Below are positions 55,712 to 64,000 of a DNA stretch of 64,000 bases, in pieces. The stretch lies in the NCBI GenBank assembly GCA_033297075.1, contig MU858108.1, positions 124,001 through 188,000 of the forward strand. The letters run 5' to 3'. This DNA comes from Rhypophila decipiens. Lineage: Eukaryota; Ascomycota; Sordariomycetes; Sordariales; Naviculisporaceae. Both the position numbers and the translations under genes were made by a program. Under the pieces are notes generated by a model. The model had not been told where the DNA came from and did not search any database. It worked only from the letters and a program-made list of their open reading frames with translations. The stretch's first letter is position 1. Every line of letters starts with the position of its first letter.

Positions 55712-57994
55712 TCAAGATGTCGCATTGATTTTCGATATTGCTGCCGCCCGTGTATTCCTATACTCAAACCCAAGAAGGGCGTTATAATTCTTTCCTCCCG
55801 CATTGGACACCTTGGGCGCCTTGCGGATCTTGACGGTGAGGGAGTAATTCCTATCCGGCAGGTCGAATTCGTACGAGTAGATGGGCTGTTTTATCTCCCC
55901 TGGTGCTGGTGGCGGAGGGAGGTGAGGCGCTAGGTCTGTTTCGAATCCGAGATTTAGAGCTTCGGGGCCGGAGACGAATGAGACTTGGAAGAATTGTTTT
56001 TGGGTTTTTAATTGTGTTCTTCCCGTTGGGGCGCTTGGTGAGAGGGACTTGATTGGTGAGGATATACTCGGACTCGTGGTGTCGGTCTTGGTGCTGCTGC
56101 TTGTAAAGGTTCTACTGAATGTCGAGGTGAGACTGGATATGCTGCTTGTCAGGCTGTTTATCGACGCGGTGGATTGTCTTGATATCGGGCTTGGAGCGGT
56201 CGTTGACGATGATATTGTGGCTCGTTTCGGCAGTTTATATAGCGCCGGTGCTTCTTTGACCAGGGTAAAGATTATCACAAACGACAGGCTCGGGTCTGTC
56301 TTGTGATGGAAAGCCGTTGCCCGTCCGGTACCTGTGCGATGGAGCGAGAAACAGGGTTGAAGGTCCAGCGAGGCCAGGTCTGGGATCGTGCCCCATCGCT
56401 CGAGATACCATACCCCCGTGCTGTCGGCCATTGGCGGAATGGTATATGCTAGTTGGTAAGGGAGCTCAGACATGTCGGGCACTCGAACCATGCACTTGGC
56501 AAAGTTGGGGAGGATAGGCTGTTGCAGGACTTCGCTCCCCGAGAGAGACGCGTGGAGTGTTCGCATGCTGTCGATAAACGCCCAGTTTATGTGGTCTGGG
56601 ATCAGGAATCTGCTGGGAAAATGCACGCGCTTCATCAGCCCGTCGGTGTCTGAGCAGAGCGTGATGCCGACCGTGTATTCCGGGCCGTTGTTATTACCCG
56701 TATTGCCTCCGCCCTTGGTACACCCCTCGAGCACGACCAGAACGACAGTCCTGTTCTTGTGCCGCAGGAAACCATAGTCGAATTCTCGAAATGCAGGCGC
56801 ATGGGTATACAGCTCACCCACATCTCGTGGGAAATGGACCAGGTCCGCCAGAGGGTGATCCCCTCGTCCACCGGGCGGTTCGGCAACCATATTCCCGTCC
56901 TCGTCCGCAAAGTCCCCATACTCCCTAAACACAAGCTGCCCTGTCCTCGGCGGCTCCAAAACACCAGCCTCCATCCTTAACGAGAATCCAACAATATCAT
57001 GACAGGCGTTATGATTCAGGTTCCTATCATTCCCAGCATACCCAGTAGAAGCCGTCGGCGTCCAGCAAATCCCGCCACAATCCTCAAACATAGCCGGCGA
57101 CGAGGCCAAAACCCCCTCAATAACCCCATGACTATCAGGCGACGCCCAAGCAAGAATACTCCGATCCGTAGTCTGCCGCATAATCTCCAGCTGCAACCTC
57201 TTGAACGCCTTCCTCCCCTCGCCATACAACAACGGCATAGAGACATCAAACAAGCCCATCAAGCAATACGCCTCGTCTTCGATCCTCGTGGTATTCCGGC
57301 TCGCAGCCCACGACATCCGCTGCGCAACGCTAAACTCCCCCAACGAGCGTTCCAACCTCAACACAGCCCCATCAATCCCCGTAATCTCCTCAACCACCCC
57401 CGCCAACGTCTCCCGCGTGCCAATCTCCTCCCAGCTCCCATCAACAAAGACCACCTCCAAAGGGGCAACCAACTCCTGCAACGTCCAACCCCTCGTAAAC
57501 CAACGACTTTTATGTAAAGCCTTGCTCAACCGCCCTTGCTCGCCCTCGCCATACTCCGAGATGTCAAACTCGGACATTTTGCTAGCAGATTCTTGAGATA
57601 CCGTCTCGAGCGAGACATCGCCAAGCAGGGCATAACACACCTCGGCCTCGTGGTACCATTTGAACATGGAATTGATAGCCTCTGAGAGCTCGGCGCTCGA
57701 GGACTTGTCGATGCAGCAGGTGTCGATCCAGACGTATTGGTACCCTTCTGAGCGCGCTTTGGCGCAGCAGTTGAGGATTTTGGAGAAGCCCTTTTTGGTT
57801 TCTACCGGGATTGGTTTGGGCTGCCGAGAAGGAGGTGGTTGTGCTTGTTCTGGGATGTTGTTGGGCGAAAAGGTCATCATGTCTTGGAAGGAGACTTCCT
57901 CCTCGCCCCAGGTGTGCGAGAGGATTGCAAAGGTGACTCTGGGCCCGCCATCGAAGACTTCCAGCTGGAGGGTTTCTACGTTGAGAAGACGCAT
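55712..57994 (-). CDS. HET-domain protein
   Basis: 760 aa, single exon. The start MRLLNVETLQLEVF is typical of HET proteins. The HET domain (about 20-170) shows AILSHTWGEEEVSFQDM, a GFSKILNCCAKARSEGYQYVWIDTCCIDKSS block (written here as GFSKI, CCAKA, YVWIDTCCID), EAINSMFKWYHEAEVCYALL, and WFTRGWTLQELVAPLEVVF. Downstream is a VEEITGIDG segment and the common AQRMSWAASRNTTRIEDEAY / YCLMGLFDVSMPLLYGEG motifs. The C-terminal half is a beta-rich region with a Ser/Thr-rich stretch (about 610-680). HET domains trigger incompatibility cell death when genetically different hyphae fuse. Many copies per genome lack a known role, and no partner domain such as NACHT or WD is fused here. Confidence 0.92.
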   Translation of the reverse strand: MRLLNVETLQLEVFDGGPRVTFAILSHTWGEEEVSFQDMMTFSPNNIPEQAQPPPSRQPKPIPVETKKGFSKILNCCAKARSEGYQYVWIDTCCIDKSSSAELSEAINSMFKWYHEAEVCYALLGDVSLETVSQESASKMSEFDISEYGEGEQGRLSKALHKSRWFTRGWTLQELVAPLEVVFVDGSWEEIGTRETLAGVVEEITGIDGAVLRLERSLGEFSVAQRMSWAASRNTTRIEDEAYCLMGLFDVSMPLLYGEGRKAFKRLQLEIMRQTTDRSILAWASPDSHGVIEGVLASSPAMFEDCGGICWTPTASTGYAGNDRNLNHNACHDIVGFSLRMEAGVLEPPRTGQLVFREYGDFADEDGNMVAEPPGGRGDHPLADLVHFPRDVGELYTHAPAFREFDYGFLRHKNRTVVLVVLEGCTKGGGNTGNNNGPEYTVGITLCSDTDGLMKRVHFPSRFLIPDHINWAFIDSMRTLHASLSGSEVLQQPILPNFAKCMVRVPDMSELPYQLAYTIPPMADSTGVWYLERWGTIPDLASLDLQPCFSLHRTGTGRATAFHHKTDPSLSFVIIFTLVKEAPALYKLPKRATISSSTTAPSPISRQSTASINSLTSSISSLTSTFSRTFTSSSTKTDTTSPSISSPIKSLSPSAPTGRTQLKTQKQFFQVSFVSGPEALNLGFETDLAPHLPPPPAPGEIKQPIYSYEFDLPDRNYSLTVKIRKAPKVSNAGGKNYNALLGFEYRNTRAAAISKINATS

Positions 57995-59807
57995 GGCTTT
58001 TGTTGTGAACAGGGGAAGTGTTATTTATTGGTGATTTATTTGAGCTGGGTGCTCACCATTTCCAATTCCCCCGCTTTTTTGATGATGGTGAGAATAGGGC
58101 GGGTTGGCGACATGTGAGGACTTGGAAAACTACTAGCAGCAAGTGAGAACTGTAAAGAAGAGAAAAAATCTCACGATTTTAAAACAAATGGGTAGATTAC
58201 AGCAGAGCATGATTCTGTCGCAAAGACGAGGGCGTCGTGAGATGAACGGATTTGAGTGTCGTCTCGGGTCCTTCATTCTTCGGCTGGGGAAGTTGTTGTC
58301 AGCAAGCGATTTCTCCTCTTTTACCCCTATCCCAGGTTCCCAGGGTTAGGGTTAAGGTCACGATCTTGGATCGGCCGCCCATCATCTTGAAACAACACGC
58401 AAAGGATCACACAAGTCAGAACATTCTTCAATTTGAGATACCATCATCTTCAAGAAGAACTGCTAGTCAAATCGAGGCTCATTCATTCCTCCTTCCTCCA
58501 GAAAAATCCTTCCACGGGCAACCCTTTTGGATGGTGATAGGTGTCTTCCCATCCACTTTTCACTGGATCATCATGACTCAAGAGTCAAGACGAGATTCTC
58601 AAAGAAGGAGCGCTCTAGTGATTATATCCCGAATTCTCCCCAAATGACATGATAACAGAACTAACTCTACCAAACTTTGAGCAGGCACATCTGCCAATTG
58701 AAGAACAGCCATTCTACAAGTCCCTCGGTGCCACCGTGCCTTCCTCGTTCAGGTTCTTTCCCTTCAATGTTTTTGTTACCTCCTTCCACCATGCCCATAC
58801 ACAACGTCATACATCGGGTATGGCTTCCTGTGTTCCTTTTCAAGGCAACCAGAAGTGCGTTAGGGCACCGGCAGTACGCATCCAAGCCCCTTGTGGTTCG
58901 TATCCGGCAGGCATTTCATTCGGAACGGGACTCGGGCAGCATTGCCGTTACATGAAAAAGCTGGTGAGCCTGCCGAGAACATTATCCGATCCTTGAAAAT
59001 CTCAGGGCCAATCCAAGTTACACGATTCCGTCGATGCGGATAGCCGCCATTGCAGTCAACTGGGAAAGGCCTAGAACTCGGAACTTGGTGATACAGCTCT
59101 CGGAGAGAACTGAGAATGCCTTGGCCAGCAAAAGAGCTTCCTCACTCACTCACCAAGCGTGCTCCCGTTCTAACCGTCCCTGGGACTTGTGAACTTATCG
59201 ATACCTTACACATAGAATGCTATCACCAACCTTGACTCTTCAATCCCTCTTCACTGTCCAAGCCTTGGAAGCATTTTACTGTGCTACAAAAACGACTATG
59301 TGACCATGCTGTAGTCACCGGCCAAGTTGATGAGATATCGATACTGATCGATTCCTCCCAGTTCACGGGAACGCGACATGGCCCGTGAGAGTGCCCAGCT
59401 ATCCAGAAATCGGAATGGAGGACATGTACCCCTTCTCCGGTACGCCGCCGGGGAAGCAAGAAGCCAATCTCGCAGATGTCGGTAGCCGATGAGCATCGTA
59501 CTTAAGGCTATCTCCGCGACCGTTTGCATTCATCGTAGCCAAAACTCCAACGTGCGACCCACGCGGGAGCCCGTTCTATCGGTGGCACAAGTTGCACAAC
59601 CATAAAAGTCATTCACTCTACACTAGATCCCGGCCCGAGGATCGGCCGGGCCGATGGAGAGTTATCCATGGATCATCACAGTTCTTCAAACGGTCTTATA
59701 ACAAGAAGGCCGTATCATCGAGTTCTAGATAGCAGCCAGCTTTGAGCCTCGACATCATCCTCACTCCCTTTCCCATTCCCCATCATTCACCACCAGTCCT
59801 CATCAAC
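57995..59807. other. 1.8-kb divergent spacer
   Basis: Between the HET gene (minus) and the P450 gene (plus). It contains a telomere-like AGGGTTAGGGTTA run at 58342-58354 and several short unrecognised frames. No gene is supported. Confidence 0.5.
58342..58354 (+). repeat. short interstitial telomere-like motif
   Basis: Two TTAGGG-type units on the plus strand in the HET-P450 spacer. Confidence 0.5.
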
Positions 59808-61744
59808 ATGGACATCCAACTAACAGCCCTGCTCTCCTTCATCGAGGCCCTCGTAGCCACCACCGGCGGCAGCCTATCTCAATTCCTTTCCCTCAACCAA
59901 GCCCCCCTCATCGCCCTCCTGCAAACATTCCTAACCTTCTTCACAATCCAATACGTCCTCCTTAAAATCTACCGAACAGCCATCTACCCTTTTTACCTCT
60001 CCCCCCTGCGCCATCTCCCCGGCCCAAAGAACAACAACCTCCCCCTACTAGGCCAGTTCTACGCAATCTTCAAATCCAGCTCGCCGTTTGAACTCCCCGT
60101 CAAGTGGGCGAATACCTGGCCCGAGGCCCCGTTCATTCGCTACCTTGGGCTGGGGAATGCAGAGCTGCTGGTGATGAACACGCCCGAGGCCCACAAAGCT
60201 GTGCTGCAGACTTATTGCTATGATTTTGTCAAGCCCGAGATTTTTGCACGCGCCGTGGGGGAGTTTGTGGGTGAGGGCATTTTGTTTGCCAAGGGGGTTG
60301 AGCATAGGAGACTAAGACGGATATTGCAGAGTAAGTCTTTTCTTTTCCTTTCGAATGGGTGACTGATTGATGGCTGTTGAGCAAGGTGGCTGATCAGAAA
60401 TAGACACGCTCTCGGTCCCGACGTTGAAGCGGATCATGCCCACTCTGCGGCAAGGAGCGGCCAACTTGACGGCGTTTCTGAATAAAGAGATTGGCGACGC
60501 TGATGGAAAGATGTATATTGACGGTGAGATATTTTCTCCTTGTCAGCTCAGGCAGATATCTAACTCGACATCACAGCCGGCACCGTCTTTGGAAGAGCAA
60601 TGCTCGACCTGACCGGCATGACAGTCCTGGGCGTGAGACTCGAGAATCTCAAGTCGGAGAATCCCAAGTACAAGTTGGTCTTTCCCTCCTTCCTCCTGCC
60701 ATGGACTCTCAATCTCACCTGGCTGTTTGCAGCTTCATGACGCACTACCACCGGATCCTCGACCAATCCCCGCTAAGCGGCCTGATAACCCTCCTCAACA
60801 CGACTATCCCCATCAGACGATTCCTCCCGCTAGAAGCCAACAGAGGGTACCAATTTGCCTGCCGCGAGGTTAAACGCATGACGCTGGAATGTGTCCACCA
60901 GCGAGAGCGTGAAGTCAGCTTACTGGCCACCACAGCCGACAACAAAGACGATCTGACCTTGCACGGCCCAGAATCCCGCGGAAGGGACATGCTGACGATG
61001 CTGATCCAAGAACGCAAGAACCTCCTCAAAACAGACGACGAAATGACGGACCTCGAAATCTGCGACCAATTACTTGTTTTCGTCGTAGGAAGCCACGAGA
61101 CGACAGCGAGCTCACTAACCTGGGCAATATTCGTGCTCGTCACTCGACCCGAGATCCAGGAGAAACTCCGAGCCGAAATCATCCAATTCGTCACTTCCCC
61201 ATCCAACCCCGACAACAACCCCCAGACGGACGAGGAAGGGGCGTACTACAACGCAATAGAATCCCTCCCCTATCTACACAACTTTTCCCGCGAGTTGATG
61301 CGCCTCTACTGCCCCGTGACAGCATCCTGGCGGGAAGCCGCCAAAGACCTGACAATCTGCGGGACGTTTATCCCAGCGGGAACAGCAATCCATTTCCTAC
61401 CGGCGGTAGTCAACCTCTCTCAAAAAGTATGGGGCAAGGATGCGGATGAGTTTCGACCGGAGAGGTGGGATTCGCAGGAGGAATTGACGAGGATGGGACC
61501 GTACGGGTTCATGGCATTTTCGCATGGTCCTCGGGTCTGTATTGGCAAGCACTATGGGCAGTTTAATTTCAAGATGATGTTGGTCGAGTTGTTGAGTCAG
61601 TTTCGGTTTGGGAGTAGTGAGGAGATTGAGAGGGATTTGGAAAGGAATGGTGGGAGGATGGTGGGTGTGCAGAATCCGGGGCCGAGTTTGAGGCCGAGGG
61701 GGAAGATGATGGTTTCTGTTGAGAAGTTGGGGTTGGAGGTTTGA
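59808..61744 (+). CDS. cytochrome P450 monooxygenase
   Basis: Four exons: 59808-60330, 60404-60523, 60577-60673 and 60733-61744, with introns of 73, 53 and 59 bp. The product is 583 aa. An N-terminal membrane anchor (about 35-55) is followed by the proline hinge LRHLPGPKNN. The I-helix has GSHETT (366-371), the K-helix ELMR (434-437), and the PERF-type motif is FRPERW (487-492). The heme loop FSHGPRVCIG (509-518) carries the axial Cys516. All hallmark residues are present, so it should be a functional microsomal P450 that needs a P450 reductase. The substrate is unknown. No biosynthetic cluster genes flank it: the neighbours are a HET gene and the calcium channel, which argues against a secondary-metabolite cluster in this window. 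Confidence 0.93.
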
Positions 61745-62445
61745 GAGATGGAATTGGATTCGGTAGAGGGTTTGTAGTGTGCTGCAGTGGCTGGTAGAGC
61801 TTTTAAAAAAGGGGAGCAAAAAATGAAGCTATTCCCAGTTTTCAAGGGGTAGGGCATGGCGGGGCAGGGTTAGGGTTAGGGTTACAAGGGACCTACAGTG
61901 TCTTTAGTTGTTTTTCTACTCACTCAATCAACCAAGCGTGGATCAACAATGGCAATGATAAATGGGCTCGGCTGTACGAGGTTCGCAAGTAGGCAGTATC
62001 AGGATATGTTGACGGCACAGCATCGTCTCTCTCCATTGTTTCAATTTCTTGTGTGTGCTGGTGGCCAACGTTGAAACTGGTCAGATCAGCTGTTGTCGAC
62101 ATTTTTAGCAGCACCTCCTACAAACCCCGCGTTGGCCCGGCCCCCGTTGCCGGTGGTAAACACGAATCATTGGGCCCCTATTGGGTGCACGGGGTGGCCC
62201 GGCTTGCCCGGGTATAGCGGCTCTGGGCACCACCAAACTGAACCCGGCCTAGGCCACTGGCCGGGATCCCCCTTTTTCTCAGATCTCCAACTGAAAGAGG
62301 GTCAACCCGCCACCTTGTATCCTGATTTTCATTGACATTCCCCTCACTTTCAATTCTTAAACAACCTAGAAAATGAAAGACATCTAAATCTCATTTTTAT
62401 TTTCATTTTATCACAGTCTCGTTCAGCGAGGCAGCAACCGCAAAG
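61745..62445. other. intergenic region with telomere-like run and GC-rich block
   Basis: The 3' flank of the P450 gene with a TTAGGG run at 61866-61884, then a GC-rich block (about 62115-62280) containing repeated GGCCC and an ATTGGGC/ATTGGGT pair (inverted CCAAT boxes) upstream of YVC1. No gene is seen. Confidence 0.55.
61866..61884 (+). repeat. interstitial telomere-like repeat
   Basis: Three AGGG blocks separated by TT, reading AGGGTT three times and ending in A. This is the fungal and vertebrate telomere unit, found internally. Confidence 0.75.
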
Positions 62446-64000
62446 ATGCCCATCCGCGTCAAGTCGCGCCCAGCACACGTCGACATACCCCTGCGCACCC
62501 CCTCACCAGGACGCTTCGCACTTGCTGCTCAGGGCGCACCCCTCCCGGACATTTCAGAAGACGACACCTTCCGCGAGGTCGTAAAAAAACTATCAATCTA
62601 CATAGCAGACGTCATTCTTCTCCCGAGCACATTTGAGCAACTACGCACCACCGCAGCAGGCGAGGACCTCAGAGTCCTAGTCGACCATCTCAGCCAGACA
62701 TGCACCCACCCGGCCATCGTCAACGCCCTCCTAGCACTAAAATGGCACTACGGCGCCATGACAGAGGACAAGGGTCTCAACGACGCTCGCGCTAGCAGCT
62801 GTGAGATTGTTGCCTGGAGATTCCTCACGCACTTGTCTGAACGGGAGGCAGTGGATTATTGTCTCTATGAGATTCCTGATCCCGCGCCGTCGGAACGCAC
62901 GTCGAGTGCGGATGAAGAGGAGGGGGCCGGCGAGGTCGACGAGCATAGTGCGCTGCTTGCTCAGGCGTTGTCGGGGAGTGTGGGCTCTACCCGTGCGGGG
63001 CGGGTGTTTAACCCCCCCGTCCTCGGCCCAAGCAGACGAAATCTGCTGCTGCAGAGTATTTCGCGGCTGACGATGAGCATGTCTGCCGACGATGGAGACG
63101 AAGAAGAAGAAGAAGAGGATGATCCCACTGCGCCATTTATTAACCTCAACGCATTGGAAATCGCCGCGATAGCCGATGCCAAGAGGTTCCTGAGTCAAAA
63201 CGTGGTGCAAAAGATCATTACCGGCATCTGGAACGGGGATATCATCTTTTGGGACAATCTCTCTGTGCACAGCGTCAAGAAGCCGCGGTTTTATAACCCG
63301 CACACGGCGGATCCTTTCTCGAGATTAAGGGTGCCCAAGTATCTCAAGTCGTTCGAGGTGCTGTTCTTTGCGGTCTTTCTGGCGCTGTACTATGGCGTCT
63401 TGGTCGAGAGGCAGGGCAGAGAGACGCACGATATTACGGTCTTGGAGATTTCGTTGATTTTGTGGTTTGCGGCGTTTGCGTATGACGAGCTGAGCGAGTG
63501 GATCGATGCGGGGAGTATATTTTACGCGGCGGATGTGTGGAATATCTTTGACATGGCCATGATTGTTATTGGTTTTTTATATGTTGTCCTCAGTAAGACT
63601 AAGACCCCCCATCCATCCATCTATCCATCCGTCCTCATGAAATAGGTTTGAACTAATCAACATTCTCAGGAATCGTCGGCCTCGAAACAAACAACGGCTA
63701 CCTGATAGAACTAGCATTTGACATTCTAGCCCTAGAAGCCCTCTTTATGGTCCCCCGCGTCTGCTCAATCCTATCGCTAAGTCCATACTGGGGTGTAAGT
63801 CCAGCCCATCCTCCCCCCTTTCTCTCCAATCCCCAAACTAACTCTTCCAATTTCTAGACCCTAATCCCCTGCCTAAAAGAAATGGGCAAAGACTTTATAA
63901 AATTCATGGTCCTAGTGGTAGTGATCTACCTCGGCTTCCTCACAACCTTTACGCTTATCGGGCGAAAGACATTCACCCTGGCAACAATGGCAGGCTACCT
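62446..64000 (+). CDS. YVC1: vacuolar TRP cation channel Yvc1, 3' partial
   Basis: Exons 62446-63592, 63670-63794 and 63858-64000, with introns of 77 and 63 bp. The gene runs off the window end, leaving about 471 residues. A long cytosolic helical N-terminus (about 30-290) includes VDHLSQTCTHPAIVNALLAL and an acidic low-complexity loop near residue 205-225. FWDNLSVHSVKKPRFYNP precedes the first transmembrane segments (SFEVLFFAVFLALYYGVLV; ISLILWFAAFAYDELSEW; WNIFDMAMIVIGFLYVVL). The second exon gives IELAFDILALEALFMVPRVC and the third EMGKDFIKFMVLVVVIYLGF. Yvc1/TRPY1 releases calcium from the vacuole on hyperosmotic or mechanical stimulation. The pore and C-terminus lie beyond the window. The first intron carries a CCAT repeat. 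Confidence 0.92.

Noticed and set aside
58649..58996. Plus-strand frame of 115 codons in the HET-P450 spacer
   Set aside because: No recognisable motif and no supporting splice structure.
1..64000. CRISPR array, bacterial operon or phage features
   Set aside because: The window is eukaryotic (spliced fungal genes), and no regularly spaced repeats were seen.

Overview
The window reads as nuclear DNA of a filamentous ascomycete (Pezizomycotina). The support is short GT-AG introns of about 50-220 bp with CTAAC-type branch sites, single-gene transcription units on both strands, and fungal families such as a zinc-cluster regulator, a HET-domain protein, a NACHT-ankyrin protein, muniscin Syp1 and TRP channel Yvc1. 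I cannot resolve genus or class. Gene structures were assembled by hand by joining reading frames across plausible splice sites that restore recognisable protein families.

Left part (1-10.9 kb): the 3' portion of a fungal protein with a HicA-like C-terminus, then a tandem array of four paralogous, apparently intron-less genes (2.3-6.8 kb) for a small beta-rich, possibly fascin-like protein. One copy carries a premature stop and another has an expanded heptad repeat. About 4 kb without a supportable gene follows.

Centre-left (10.9-25.8 kb): a single-pass cell-surface protein; a NACHT-ankyrin (NLR-like) gene interrupted by an in-frame stop and probably a frameshift; mitochondrial CDP-diacylglycerol synthase TAM41; spindle-checkpoint protein Mad1; and a four-exon amino-acid/choline-type permease.

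Centre (25.8-36.9 kb): the permease and a MEP/Amt ammonium transporter are transcribed divergently from a 3 kb spacer. The transporter-proximal part of that spacer is rich in GATAAG elements. A Zn2Cys6 regulator converges on the ammonium transporter. After a 2.9 kb gap comes a CDK-like kinase whose first two small exons add a KIX-like domain.

Right part (37.5-64 kb): Syp1 (endocytosis), a large protein with an XPF-nuclease-like C-terminus (Zip2/SHOC1-like candidate), an R3H protein, a PAN/Apple-type membrane protein, a PQ-loop membrane protein, a WRAP53/Swt21-like WD protein, a HET-domain protein, a cytochrome P450, and the 5' part of vacuolar channel Yvc1, which runs off the window. Most are housekeeping genes. 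The accessory material is the tandem paralog array, the broken NLR gene and the HET gene. No rRNA, convincing tRNA, CRISPR array or intact transposon was seen.
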